Position numbers and translations under genes: made by a program
Assembly (NCBI RefSeq): GCF_900107275.1
Contig: NZ_FNPI01000001.1
Coordinates: forward strand, 434,001-498,000
Direction of reading: 5' to 3'
DNA from: Evansella caseinilytica
GTDB lineage: Bacteria > Bacillota > Bacilli > Bacillales > Salisediminibacteriaceae
Length of the DNA stretch: 64,000 nucleotides
Part shown: piece by piece, positions 42,270 through 50,827 of the stretch
Layout of the letters: each line of letters begins with the position of its first letter
Numbering within the stretch: the first letter of the stretch is position 1
Notes under the pieces: generated by a model
The model's database searches: none
Seen by the model: the letters and a program-made list of their open reading frames with translations, nothing else
Told to the model about the DNA's origin: nothing

Positions 42270-43184
42270 ATGAAAATCAATCGTCTCTTGGAAATGACCA
42301 TTCTTCTGTTAAACAAAAAGACAGTCACTGCAAAAGAGCTTGCTGAGAGATTTGAAGTATCGACGAGAACGATTTACCGGGATGTTGACGTTTTGTCCAC
42401 TGCCGGCGTTCCAGTATATACGAATAAAGGCAATGGAGGGGGGATTTCCCTCCTTGATAATTTCGCCCTTAACAAAGCGCTGATATCCGACAGCGAAAGT
42501 GAAAGTCTGCTGTTTGCTTTGAAAACATTGCAGGCAACCAATTATCCGGAAGTGGATGCCGTCCTTGAAAAAATCGGCGCGCTGTTTAAAAACGCCGCCG
42601 CTGCCGACTGGGTACATATTGATTTTTCTCATTGGGGCAGCAAACCCGATGAAAGCCGAAAATTCGCCGAGATCAAAAAGGCGATCTTAAAGCGCAAGAT
42701 CACGGGCTTCGATTACGTGAATTCAGCAGGAAACAAAAGTGCCCGGAGTATTGAACCGCTGCGGCTGATTTTCAAGGGGCAGGCATGGTATTTATCGGGA
42801 TATTGCAGAACGAGACAAGCGTTTCGCACCTTCCGGATTTCCAGAATGAAGCATATCGTTGTCACAAACGAAACGTTTCACCGGCGGACGGAGGAATGTC
42901 CGGAAATGATCGACAACCACGATGCACCTCAGAACGTTCTCGTAAACTTGAAGCTCCGGTTTTATCCGCCTGTTGTTTATCGACTGTATGATGAGTTTGA
43001 TGATGAGCTCATTACGAAAAAACCGGATGGCACATGGGAAGTTCGTGTGACCTTTCCGGAAGGTGAATGGATATATGGATATATCCTGTCGTTTGGCCCT
43101 TATGTAGAAGTATTGTCGCCTGATCGTGTCCGGGGCATCATCGCCGAGCGAGCGAGAAAAATTATCCGGTTTTATGACAAGTAG
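42270..43184 (+). CDS. YafY-type regulator with HTH and WYL domains
   Basis: The 304-residue protein has a DeoR-like helix-turn-helix (NRLLEMTILLLNKKTVTAKE, then FEVSTRTIYRDVDVL), a central segment, and a WYL domain (about 145-235, with GQAWYLSGYCR and FRTFRISRM). A WCX-type extension (from about LKLRFYPPVVYRL) follows. WYL domains sense nucleic-acid-like or other ligands in many stress regulators. The ATG is 17 bp after a TATAAT, implying a very short leader. It precedes a small zinc-ribbon gene, a common pairing. Confidence 0.88.
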   Translation: MKINRLLEMTILLLNKKTVTAKELAERFEVSTRTIYRDVDVLSTAGVPVYTNKGNGGGISLLDNFALNKALISDSESESLLFALKTLQATNYPEVDAVLEKIGALFKNAAAADWVHIDFSHWGSKPDESRKFAEIKKAILKRKITGFDYVNSAGNKSARSIEPLRLIFKGQAWYLSGYCRTRQAFRTFRISRMKHIVVTNETFHRRTEECPEMIDNHDAPQNVLVNLKLRFYPPVVYRLYDEFDDELITKKPDGTWEVRVTFPEGEWIYGYILSFGPYVEVLSPDRVRGIIAERARKIIRFYDK

Positions 43185-43296
43185 GCATGGAACGCTAGTT
43201 TTGAACATGCACTTTACGATCATTTCAAATATGACATACAGTTGTCACATGCATCGTTTATGCTAATGGCATCCCAACAAAAGGAGTTTGATTAGA

Positions 43297-43584
43297 TTGG
43301 AAAAGGAAATGCGATTTTGTCAAAGCTGCTCAATGCCATTGGAAAACCCGGAACAGTTCGGAACGAATGCCGACGGCAGCAAAAATGAAGAGTACTGTCA
43401 TTATTGTTTCAAAGACGGAAAGTTTGTGGCAAATGTCACAATGGTAGAGATGATTGAGCAATGTATTCCGCATGTATCAGGCGGCAACCCGTGGCCGGAT
43501 GAAGCAACCGCAAGAAACGCCATGCTGGAGCTGTTTCCGAAGCTGAAAAGGTGGAGAGAACAAACGAAGGAAAACAGAAGCTGA
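43297..43584 (+). CDS. Small putative zinc-ribbon protein
   Basis: The 95-residue protein has CQSCSMPL near its start and YCHYCFKDGKF about 25 residues later: two CxxC knuckles that can bind one zinc. The rest (ANVTMVEMIEQCIPHV, PWPDEATARNAML) is typical of the putative zinc-ribbon family often found beside regulators of this kind. The TTG at 43297 is chosen because AAGGAG is 10 bp upstream. TTG 43288 is too close and ATG 43309 lacks a site. Role unknown. Confidence 0.82.
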   Translation: MEKEMRFCQSCSMPLENPEQFGTNADGSKNEEYCHYCFKDGKFVANVTMVEMIEQCIPHVSGGNPWPDEATARNAMLELFPKLKRWREQTKENRS

Positions 43585-43816
43585 CGCCTGACAAGGAGGA
43601 TTTTTCTCCGAAACCGTTTAAATAGGCGAGGTTGGTTGTACCAAAATTTACGCTTGTGGACGGTCATAACAAACGAGAGCAGCTTCGGAAAAACGGGACA
43701 GGTTGAAGCAAGAAAAATAACAAAACTGATAAATTTTTATAAGTCTTTGGCAACGGGATGTCAGGCTGCCGACAATTGCGGATAGAGATTTCTCAACAAT
43801 GGCGGGGGGATCAACG

Positions 43817-44245
43817 ATGGAAAAAATCCCTGATGAAGAGGAATTGTGCAAGCTGATGGGGGACGGCATTTATGAGATATGGACATGCATCATCCAGTTC
43901 ATGAAAAGAAACTATACGCTTGACAAGCAGTGGAGGGATGGCGGTAAGACCGGCGTATACGAGCTGAAATATCGCAAGAGCAGCAGAACGATTTGTACAT
44001 TGTATCCGAAGGAAAGCGGGTTGTGCGTGTTGATTATCTTCGGAAAAGCGGAGCGGGAAAAGTTTGAGCAATCCCGTGCCGATTTTTCCAAATACATCAA
44101 TGACTTTTACGATGAAACGCACCAGTACCATGATGGAAAATGGATGCTCTTCGATGTTGAAAATATGCGGACAGCGGAAGAAATTCAAAAACTGATCGCC
44201 ATCAAAAGAAGACCTGACAAAAAAACAGGTTCTCTAAAAGTGTAG
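43817..44245 (+). CDS. DUF3788-like protein
   Basis: The 142-residue protein contains WTCIIQFMKRNYTLDKQWRD, ELKYRKSSRTICTLYPKE and a C-terminal FDVENMRTAEEIQKLIAIKR segment, which I recognise as the DUF3788 pattern. Its function is unknown. GGGGGGATC precedes the ATG at 43817. Its stop codon abuts a family P repeat, and its last residues (GSLKV) are encoded right up to that repeat. Confidence 0.75.
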   Translation: MEKIPDEEELCKLMGDGIYEIWTCIIQFMKRNYTLDKQWRDGGKTGVYELKYRKSSRTICTLYPKESGLCVLIIFGKAEREKFEQSRADFSKYINDFYDETHQYHDGKWMLFDVENMRTAEEIQKLIAIKRRPDKKTGSLKV

Positions 44246-44247
44246 GT

Positions 44248-44396
44248 TCAAAAAGGAGGACATCACAGCGGCAAGAAGGTCGAGGTTCGGCAGGCTCGAG
44301 CAGCGGAGCGTATAAGGAAACGTACGTGAGCAGCGCAGAAACAACGAGGGCGTTGAGATTCGCCGGCGCTGTATCCCGGACTTTTTGAACAGCCTT
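44248..44396 (+). repeat. Family P repeat, variant copy
   Basis: It begins GGTTCAAAAAGGAGGACATC and ends CCCGGACTTTTTGAACAGCC, with the same inner order as the tandem copies (AGCGGCAAGAAGGTCGAGG, GAGCAGCGGAGCGTA, TACGTGAGCAGCG, AGATTCGCCGGCGCTGT). The middle differs by substitutions and small indels. Confidence 0.9.
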
Positions 44397-44423
44397 TAAA
44401 AACAAAAGATTGACTGCCGGCCC

Positions 44424-44699
44424 TTGGCCCTTGGTGTATATGAAAAGGATAAACCAGGGGCCTGTTTTTGGTTTGCCGAAAAAAGCATGACGGTTGTGCT
44501 TGATATACTTTTTTGGCTATGTCATGACAAAAATCAGATTAGCTGGTGGATTAAAACGAATGTCGCTCCCATCTGGTTTACCTTGCTGCTCACCAACGGA
44601 TATTTTTTGAGTCAGGGGGTTGTTTTTCCGAGTCATTTCACTAGACTTGAAGGAAAAGAGCAGCTTCCGCCGATTCAGGAAAGGGAAACCGACGATTGA
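44424..44699 (+). CDS. Hypothetical membrane-associated fragment
   Basis: An open frame of about 91 codons begins just after the family P repeat and contains hydrophobic stretches (TVVLDILFWLCH and VAPIWFTLLLTNGYFLSQG) and a polar tail. The first codon is a TTG without a clear ribosome site. It may be the rear part of a membrane protein gene whose front was lost when the repeat arrived, or it may not be translated. I do not recognise a family. Confidence 0.3.
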   Translation: MALGVYEKDKPGACFWFAEKSMTVVLDILFWLCHDKNQISWWIKTNVAPIWFTLLLTNGYFLSQGVVFPSHFTRLEGKEQLPPIQERETDD

Positions 44700-44774
44700 G
44701 CAGGCAAGTTCCACCTTGTAGCAGTTATTTTTTCATGAACACGGCGGGCGAAAAGGCTTTAGAAGGGAGTTCCT

Positions 44775-45449
44775 ATGTGTCAGGCATTCTATAAATTGGA
44801 TGTGGAAAAGCAGCAGCGGATTATGCATGCAGCATTACGTGTTTTTTCAAAAAACGATTTTAAGCAGGCGTCGACGGACGACATTGCGGCGGCAGCACAA
44901 ATTGCGAAAGGCTCCTTGTTTCAGTATTTCAAAAACAAGAAGTCACTTTATTTGTTTTTGTATGAGTACTCATTGGAGCAAATAGAGAAAAAAGTGGCTG
45001 ATCTTTTCCACCTTGAAGAAAAGGATTATTTTACCATATTAAAACAAAGTCTGTTGCTGCAAATGTATTTACAAAAGGAATTTTCAAATTTATACCAGTT
45101 TTTTATAAAGGTAAATGAAGAAAAGCATCCTGAGCTGATAGCAGCCATCGCAGAAATTAACAGGAAAACGGAAGCCCGTGTGTATCAAAAATTATATGCT
45201 CGTATCGATGACGGGAAGTTTAAGGCAGGTACTGATATGAAGAAGCTGGATAAGATGATTAACTGGTGCTTTGAGGGGATTTGGAGGGAGATGGGGAACG
45301 AGCATCATTCGCTTGAAGAAATCTATCACGAGATTGTCGACGTCATTGATTTTTTCAAGAATAGTGTATATCAGGAGGAGTATTTGGTCGAGGCGAGGTT
45401 CCCTGATCGGAAGAAACCGGAGGAGAGAACAACCGGTGCCAAGATATGA
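44775..45449 (+). CDS. TetR-family transcriptional regulator
   Basis: The 224-residue protein has the TetR N-terminal DNA-binding domain (QRIMHAALRVFSKNDFKQAS, TDDIAAAAQIAKGSLFQYF, FKNKKSLYLFLYEY) and an all-helical C-terminal ligand domain. GAAGGGAG precedes the ATG. It is followed by two tandem hydrolase genes in the same direction, which are its probable targets. The inducer is unknown. Confidence 0.93.
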   Translation: MCQAFYKLDVEKQQRIMHAALRVFSKNDFKQASTDDIAAAAQIAKGSLFQYFKNKKSLYLFLYEYSLEQIEKKVADLFHLEEKDYFTILKQSLLLQMYLQKEFSNLYQFFIKVNEEKHPELIAAIAEINRKTEARVYQKLYARIDDGKFKAGTDMKKLDKMINWCFEGIWREMGNEHHSLEEIYHEIVDVIDFFKNSVYQEEYLVEARFPDRKKPEERTTGAKI

Positions 45450-45590
45450 TGAACAGGAACAGTCTGAACACAGCAAGCAGGGACGGAGATGGTGCGGAAT
45501 GCTGTCGGCAGAACCAAGAATCAGAAGTAAGAAACGTCGGGCGTGATTCCGCACACTACTTTGAATCGGATTGGGATAAGGGGGATGGCT

Positions 45591-46361
45591 ATGCGTTTTA
45601 AGGAATTTGGAGACAGGCAAAATCCGGTTGTTGTCCTGATTCATGGGGGTTTTGTCTCATGGAAAATGTGGCTCCCGCAAATTGATGCCTTCAGTAAGGC
45701 GTATTATGTTGTCGTACCGGTATTGGATGGTCATGACGAAACAGGGAATACGAACTTCCATTCCATTGAAAAGGCAGCAGATGAGCTGATCCGCTACTTG
45801 GAAAAGCACTTTCAGGGGAATATTTTTGCTTTGTGCGGTGTTTCTCTCGGCGGAGCGATAGCTGCTCATACTCTTTTACAGAACCGGATAGAGGTGAAAA
45901 AGGTGATTATCGATGGTGCTCCTGTTGCTAAGACGAATAAGATCTTTTCCTTTACAATGAAAATATTCCTTAGGCGATTATTTAAGAAAATACGAGGGGG
46001 GGACAATATTTACCGCAGGACATTTCGCTTTTTTCCCGAGGCAGTGGCAGATGATGCCTTCCATATTTGCCGCCGGATGTCGGACGAGACCGTGGAAAAT
46101 ATTCATAGAGCCTGCTATGCATATTCTTTGCCGGGGCCGGGGGCACTCAACACAAACACCGAATCAGCATATTGGTACGGCTCAAAAGAAGCATTTATTT
46201 GTAAACGGATGGCGAAGCAGATGTCGAAGGCAGTAAAAAATACGCGGACAGAAAGCTTTAAAGGATATCGGCACGGGGAACTGTGCATCGGCAATCCGGA
46301 CCTTTATATCAAGAAAGCGCTTGAGTTTTTCGAACATCGTCATAAAATAAGGAGAGAGTGA
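45591..46361 (+). CDS. Alpha/beta hydrolase, first of a tandem pair
   Basis: The 256-residue protein has the alpha/beta-hydrolase fold: oxyanion loop VVLIHGG, nucleophile elbow CGVSLGG with Ser85, and a late His in RHGELCIG. GHDE after strand 4 is also conserved in the pair. No signal peptide is present. ATG 45591 is 6 bp from GGGGG; an ATG two codons earlier overlaps it. The product is about half identical to that of the next gene, 2 bp downstream. Substrate unknown. Confidence 0.9.
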   Translation: MRFKEFGDRQNPVVVLIHGGFVSWKMWLPQIDAFSKAYYVVVPVLDGHDETGNTNFHSIEKAADELIRYLEKHFQGNIFALCGVSLGGAIAAHTLLQNRIEVKKVIIDGAPVAKTNKIFSFTMKIFLRRLFKKIRGGDNIYRRTFRFFPEAVADDAFHICRRMSDETVENIHRACYAYSLPGPGALNTNTESAYWYGSKEAFICKRMAKQMSKAVKNTRTESFKGYRHGELCIGNPDLYIKKALEFFEHRHKIRRE

Positions 46362-46363
46362 AC

Positions 46364-47137
46364 ATGCGTTTCCTGACATTTGGAGAGAAGAAACATCCCG
46401 CCATCGTGTTGATCCACGGCTATGGCATTTCGTGGAGGATGTGGCTGCCGCAGATCGAAGGCTTCCGCCACTCGTATTATGTAGTTGTGCCGGTGTTGGA
46501 CGGTCATGACGAAGAAAATGATTCCGATTTCTTTTCTGTTGAAAAAGCGGCTGAAGCGATCAGCGATTACATCGAGAACATGTTAGAGTCCAACATATTC
46601 GCTATTTGCGGCACATCGCTTGGAGCGACCATCGCCGTTCACATGCTTGCACAAAACAGGATCAATGTCGAAAAGGCGATCATCGACGGCGGTCCCCTTG
46701 TTCCGATGAATAAAGTAATGCTCAGCGTTGCTGTTAAAGTCAGATTAATGCAGAACCGGCGAATGAGAAACGGAAATCGGCGCATGATCAAGCGAATGCA
46801 GAACATGTTTTACTCGGAAGAAATGGCTGAAGAAGTATTTCGCACATGCGCGCGGATGTCGGACATGACTTGTAAAAATGTGCTGCTCTCCGCCTTTGCT
46901 TATACCTTGCCGCCGACCATCAAAAATGCACAAACGAAAATGACGTATTGGTACGGCTCCAAGGAAACCTTTTTCTTAAAAAAATCAGCTGAAGCTGTTT
47001 CGCAAATGCTGCCCGCCGCACAGGTAGAGGTTTTTCAAGGCTTTGACCATGGGGAATTATGTATTGGACATCCGGAGCTTTATATTCAAAAAGCGCTTGC
47101 CTTTTTTATAGGGGAGGTTGATGTGCGTAAAACATAA
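46364..47137 (+). CDS. Alpha/beta hydrolase, second of a tandem pair
   Basis: The 257-residue protein parallels its neighbour: IVLIHGYGISWRMWLPQIEG, PVLDGHDEEN, nucleophile CGTSLGA with Ser85, and catalytic His in DHGELCIG. AAGGAGAGA precedes the ATG. The two copies differ most in the lid region (about residues 115-150), where this one is rich in Met and Arg (LMQNRRMRNGNRRM), so they may have different substrates or form a heterodimer. Both are likely controlled by the TetR regulator upstream. Confidence 0.9.
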   Translation: MRFLTFGEKKHPAIVLIHGYGISWRMWLPQIEGFRHSYYVVVPVLDGHDEENDSDFFSVEKAAEAISDYIENMLESNIFAICGTSLGATIAVHMLAQNRINVEKAIIDGGPLVPMNKVMLSVAVKVRLMQNRRMRNGNRRMIKRMQNMFYSEEMAEEVFRTCARMSDMTCKNVLLSAFAYTLPPTIKNAQTKMTYWYGSKETFFLKKSAEAVSQMLPAAQVEVFQGFDHGELCIGHPELYIQKALAFFIGEVDVRKT

Positions 47138-47223
47138 TCCATGTTTTTTGCGGAGGTGCTTATTGTTTGGCCAAGAACGGGAACCATGCAGGCATGTTTT
47201 AAGCTGAAGGGGGTTGTTCCATC

Positions 47224-48108
47224 ATGAGGTTTATCCCGGCAAAAACGATTGTATCCGGCTACAGGGCGGGCAATCCGTGGTTTGGCAGCAATTATACAAT
47301 GAATATTTATAAGGGCTGCTGTCATGGCTGCATTTATTGTGACAGCCGTAGCGACTGCTATAGAATTGAGAATTTTGATGAAGTAAGAGCAAAGGAAAAG
47401 GCACTGAGCGTGATAGAACAGGAGCTCAAATCCAAGCGGAAAAAGGGTGTCATTGCCACCGGAGCAATGAGTGATCCTTACAATCCCTTTGAAGCCAGTT
47501 ACCGTCTGACAAGAGGCGCTCTGGAGTTGGCAGGTAAATATCGCTTCGGCGTCGCCATTGCCACGAAAAGTGATCTGATAACAAGAGATGCTGACGTGTT
47601 GCAGGCAATTCAGTCTCATTCTCCTGTCCTGGTCAAGTTCACTATTACCACGTGTGATGATAATTTGTGTAAAAAATTGGAACCGTTCACAGCCACTTCA
47701 TCGAGGCGCTTTGCAGCTATTAGCAAATTATCTAAAAAGGGAATATTTAACGGTATATTGCTTATGCCGGTGCTGCCGTTTTTAGAAGATAATGAGGAAA
47801 ATATTACCGGTATTATTCGCCAGGCATATGAAAGCGGCGCGAAGTTTATTTATCCATATTTCGGCGTAACGTTGAGGCAAAATCAGAGAATATGGTTCTA
47901 CAAGAAGCTTGATGAGAAGTTTCCGGGTATGAGCCAGAAGTATGTCCGGCAGTTTGGAAATGCCTACGAATGTCGTTCACCGAGAGCAAAGAAATTATTG
48001 CAGCTGTTTCAGCAAGAATGTGATCGATTTGGGATTTTGCATAAAATGGAAGAAATAATCGCGGCTTATCAAAAAGGATATCGGGGAGAGCAACTGACAT
48101 TATTTTGA
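47224..48108 (+). CDS. Radical SAM protein, spore photoproduct lyase-like family
   Basis: The 294-residue protein carries the CxxxCxxC cluster motif as C32-HG-C36-IY-C39 in YKGCCHGCIYCDSRSD, preceded by NPWFGSNYTMNIY. This is the arrangement of SPL-family radical SAM proteins of the Rv2578c group and not of true spore photoproduct lyase. It binds a 4Fe-4S cluster and cleaves S-adenosylmethionine; the substrate is unknown. Later features are GAMSDPYNPFE and FTITTCDD. The ATG follows AGGGGGTTG. Confidence 0.9.
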   Translation: MRFIPAKTIVSGYRAGNPWFGSNYTMNIYKGCCHGCIYCDSRSDCYRIENFDEVRAKEKALSVIEQELKSKRKKGVIATGAMSDPYNPFEASYRLTRGALELAGKYRFGVAIATKSDLITRDADVLQAIQSHSPVLVKFTITTCDDNLCKKLEPFTATSSRRFAAISKLSKKGIFNGILLMPVLPFLEDNEENITGIIRQAYESGAKFIYPYFGVTLRQNQRIWFYKKLDEKFPGMSQKYVRQFGNAYECRSPRAKKLLQLFQQECDRFGILHKMEEIIAAYQKGYRGEQLTLF

Positions 48109-48314
48109 CTGTTTTTACTTGTTTACTCTTCTGTGGCAGATGGATAGCTAGTAAAAGAATCTACTTCCCAAGGAGTCCCCACTTCAAACGATCCGCAAAG
48201 GTGTTAAGTGGTGGTGGTGGGGAGTCACACTCAGGAAGCGCATTATTCCAAGAAGATAAAAAAACAGCCTGATGGAACGGGTACGTTAAATAAAAAGACG
48301 GGAGAGAAAGCCAT

Positions 48315-48767
48315 ATGGTCATCAGACAACTGGAAACAGGCGGCAAGCTGCCGATGGAATTGCTTTTGTGCGCCGATCCTTCACGCAAGCTTGTTGAAGA
48401 ATATGTGAAAAGAGGGGAATGCTTTGCAGCGGAAATGAATGGGACAATTATCGGAGTATATGTACTGCTGCCAACAAGACCCGATACGGTGGAGCTTGTG
48501 AATATTGCCGTCGCGGAAGAATGCCGGGGCAGGGGGATTGGGAAAAAGCTTGTTATGCATGCCGTTCAGGTTGCGAAGGCTAGGGGGTATAAAACGATGG
48601 AAGTGGGAACGGGAAACTCGAGCATCAGCCAACTGGCCCTTTATCAAAAATGCGGCTTTCGTATCGTTGGTGTCGATAGAGATTTTTTCGTCAGACATTA
48701 TCCGGAAGACATTTATGAAGGGGGTATCCAATGCAGGGATATGGTCCGCTTAGCACAAGATTTATGA
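48315..48767 (+). CDS. GNAT-family N-acetyltransferase
   Basis: The 150-residue protein has the central acetyl-CoA motif VELVNIAVAEECRGRGIGKK (RGRGIG loop), followed by LVMHAVQVAKARGYKTMEVG and the LYQKCGFRIVGVD motif near the C terminus. It transfers an acetyl group to an unknown amine. GGGAGAG precedes the ATG. A long palindrome with the GTGCCAGGCAC core begins one base after its stop codon and may act as a terminator. Confidence 0.92.
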   Translation: MVIRQLETGGKLPMELLLCADPSRKLVEEYVKRGECFAAEMNGTIIGVYVLLPTRPDTVELVNIAVAEECRGRGIGKKLVMHAVQVAKARGYKTMEVGTGNSSISQLALYQKCGFRIVGVDRDFFVRHYPEDIYEGGIQCRDMVRLAQDL

Positions 48768-48768
48768 C

Positions 48769-48822
48769 AAGGTGCCAGGCACTCTGCGGTACTTTAAAGT
48801 GCCACAGAGTGCCTGGCACCTT
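48769..48822. repeat. Palindromic repeat with GTGCCAGGCAC core
   Basis: AAGGTGCCAGGCACTCT (48769-48785) is exactly complementary to 48806-48822; the 20-nt centre is itself nearly palindromic around ACTTTAAAGT. A second copy with another centre lies inside the NUDIX gene at 61701. Such GTGCCAGGCAC palindromes are, to my knowledge, common between genes in Bacillaceae and may be REP-like. Confidence 0.9.
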
Positions 48823-48888
48823 ATTCGTCGTTAGGTATAGTATCATACATATATACAAATGAAGAATGGGAAAGAGAAGAGGGAAAGC

Positions 48889-49584
48889 ATGAAACAAATT
48901 ATTGCTCTTGGCGGCGGGGGATTTTCCATGGAACCTGATAACCCCTTGCTAGATACATATATATTGGCACAGGCAAAAAAAGAGACACCGAAAATCTGCT
49001 TTTTGCCGACAGCCAGCGGCGACGCCGAAAACTATATATCACAGTTTTACAGCTTTTTTCAGGCACATCGCTGCGAGCCGTCCCATTTATCGCTGTTCCG
49101 GCCGGCGACAACGGATTTAGAAGCATATATCGTTGAGAAAGACATTATTTATGTTGGCGGTGGAAATACAAGAAATCTATTGGCGTTGTGGAGAGAATGG
49201 GGAGTGGACACGATCTTGAAAAAAGCGTTGGAGCAGGAAGTGATTTTGGCAGGCATCAGCGCCGGGTCTATCTGCTGGTTTGAGGAAGGCGTCACCGATT
49301 TCGGAGATACCTTTGAGCCAATCACAGGCTTAGGTTTTTTAAAAGGCAGTAATTGTCCGCATTATGACGGAGAAGCTGAAATAAGACCGGTCTACCATCA
49401 ACTGATTGCCGCAAACATGATCCAAGGGGGGATTGCGACAGATGACGGTGTCGGGGTCCATTACATCGACGGCGAAATACACAACGTTGTCAGTTCGAGA
49501 CCGCAGGCAAAAGCATATAAAGTAAGCTTTGAAAACAGACTTATGGAAACAGAGCTTCCGCCAGAGTTTCTCGGCTCTGGCTGA
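48889..49584 (+). CDS. pepE: Peptidase E-like serine peptidase (family S51)
   Basis: The 231-residue protein shows the S51 pattern: KQIIALGGGGF at the start, DIIYVGGGNTRNLL in the middle and the nucleophile elbow GISAGSICWF with Ser124, followed by CPHYDGE. PepE enzymes cleave Asp-X dipeptides, while several Gram-positive members have unknown substrates. No signal peptide is present. ATG 48889 follows AGAGGGAAAG; an ATG at 48859 lacks a site. Confidence 0.85.
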   Translation: MKQIIALGGGGFSMEPDNPLLDTYILAQAKKETPKICFLPTASGDAENYISQFYSFFQAHRCEPSHLSLFRPATTDLEAYIVEKDIIYVGGGNTRNLLALWREWGVDTILKKALEQEVILAGISAGSICWFEEGVTDFGDTFEPITGLGFLKGSNCPHYDGEAEIRPVYHQLIAANMIQGGIATDDGVGVHYIDGEIHNVVSSRPQAKAYKVSFENRLMETELPPEFLGSG

Positions 49585-49855
49585 AAACGAAGCGGTACTT
49601 CATTTCCAAAAGCCATCGGGAAGACAATCAGCCTTTTCGAGAGTTAAGCGGAACAAACCGATTCGCCGGCGGCGGAAATAATGAATGTGGCTTGACTAGT
49701 CTGCTGGATAAATAGATAATCTGCCGTTTTTGCACACTCTTTTTGCAGTTTATGTTAATATTAGTCATAAAGAATAACGGCCACGTTTCCATGATTAGGA
49801 AGGTGGTTATCTACTTGTGGGCGTTTGAAAACGACCCAACAGCGTGGAGGTGCTG

Positions 49856-50380
49856 ATGTTGACGACTGTAAAAATAGAACAATTATCATCGGTGGAATAC
49901 TGTCTTGACGGGCTTTCCGAGCTTCTGAGCAAGGTTGTAAATGACGGCGCGTCCATCGGCTTTTTACCGCCGATCAATGATTCCGATGCAGCAGCATATT
50001 GGAAAAGTACATTAGCACCGGATGTGCTGCTGTTTGCAGCCAAAGTGAATCAGCAAATAGCCGGTAGCGTACAGCTGCATTTATGTGCAAAGCAGAACGG
50101 CAGGCACAGGGCGGAGATTGCGAAACTAATGGTGCATCCGGACTTTCGACGTCAAGGCATCGCCCGCCTGCTGATGCAACAAGCCGAAGAAAAAGCAGTG
50201 CAGGAGGGCAGGTCGCTGTTGGTTCTTGATACTAGAGAAGGGGATCCTTCCAATCGGCTTTATGCTTCAACAGGCTATATTCAGGCTGGACGGATTCCCG
50301 ACTTTGCCGAGTCGGCCACCGGAGAATATGACGCAACGATATTTTATTATAAGTGTTTGTTCAAAAAGAACGCTTTTTGA
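49856..50380 (+). CDS. GNAT-family N-acetyltransferase with repeat-derived C terminus
   Basis: The 174-residue protein carries the acetyl-CoA-binding motif IAKLMVHPDFRRQGIARLLM (RRQGIA loop) and a C-terminal LYASTGYIQAGRIP motif. It should acetylate a small molecule or antibiotic-like amine. GGAGG lies 5 bp before the ATG. The final residues CLFKKNAF are encoded by the left arm and loop of a perfect TGTTCAAAAAG hairpin (50353-50388), which also supplies the stop codon. Confidence 0.9.
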   Translation: MLTTVKIEQLSSVEYCLDGLSELLSKVVNDGASIGFLPPINDSDAAAYWKSTLAPDVLLFAAKVNQQIAGSVQLHLCAKQNGRHRAEIAKLMVHPDFRRQGIARLLMQQAEEKAVQEGRSLLVLDTREGDPSNRLYASTGYIQAGRIPDFAESATGEYDATIFYYKCLFKKNAF

Positions 50381-50600
50381 ACAAACACGAAGCAACAAGC
50401 CCTACTTCACTGAGAAACTGCGAGCTGTCTCATTGTGCCATCGCGGGCGATGGTACTTGGATAATCCTCAGCGCAATACTAGCAGAGGAAGAGACAATGA
50501 GCGAGGCCGATGCATTCTTTTAAAGCCGGCTATGAGTGGAGTTCGCGTAGTCGGCGCATCGGGCGGAACCATTGCCTTGTTGAACACGCTCTATAAACGT
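50353..50600 (-). repeat. Family M mosaic repeat, including a perfect 16-bp hairpin
   Basis: GTGTTTGTTCAAAAAG and its complement enclose only AACG (50353-50388). The rest carries, in reverse orientation, ACTGCGAGCTGTCTCATTGT, CATCGCGGGCGATGG, GAGACAATGAGCG, GCCGATGCATTCTTTTAAAG and GGAACCATTGCCTTGTTGAA, which are the modules of 11613-12000 and 58037-58240. From 50601 to 50827 I see no gene. Confidence 0.85.
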
Positions 50601-50827
50601 CAGTCATGAAAAACAGTCATAAGTTGTCTTTCCAGGCAACACAGCTTCATGGAAAATGCCGCTGTTTTTTTAGCTGGGCAAGCCAAGCGTGTCTTTTATC
50701 ACGCGGACCAGCCGGCTGCTGAATTTTTTCATCCCTGAAATAATCCTGCCGGATCGTCAGGACGGCGATCAACTCATGTGGGTGGCAAAGCCATACTACA
50801 CTTTGAAATGAAAGGAAACTGAAAGCA

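Noticed and set aside
50611-50827. Riboswitch before the signal peptidase gene
   Set aside because: Some GC-rich hairpins are present, but I could not match conserved blocks of any known riboswitch class.
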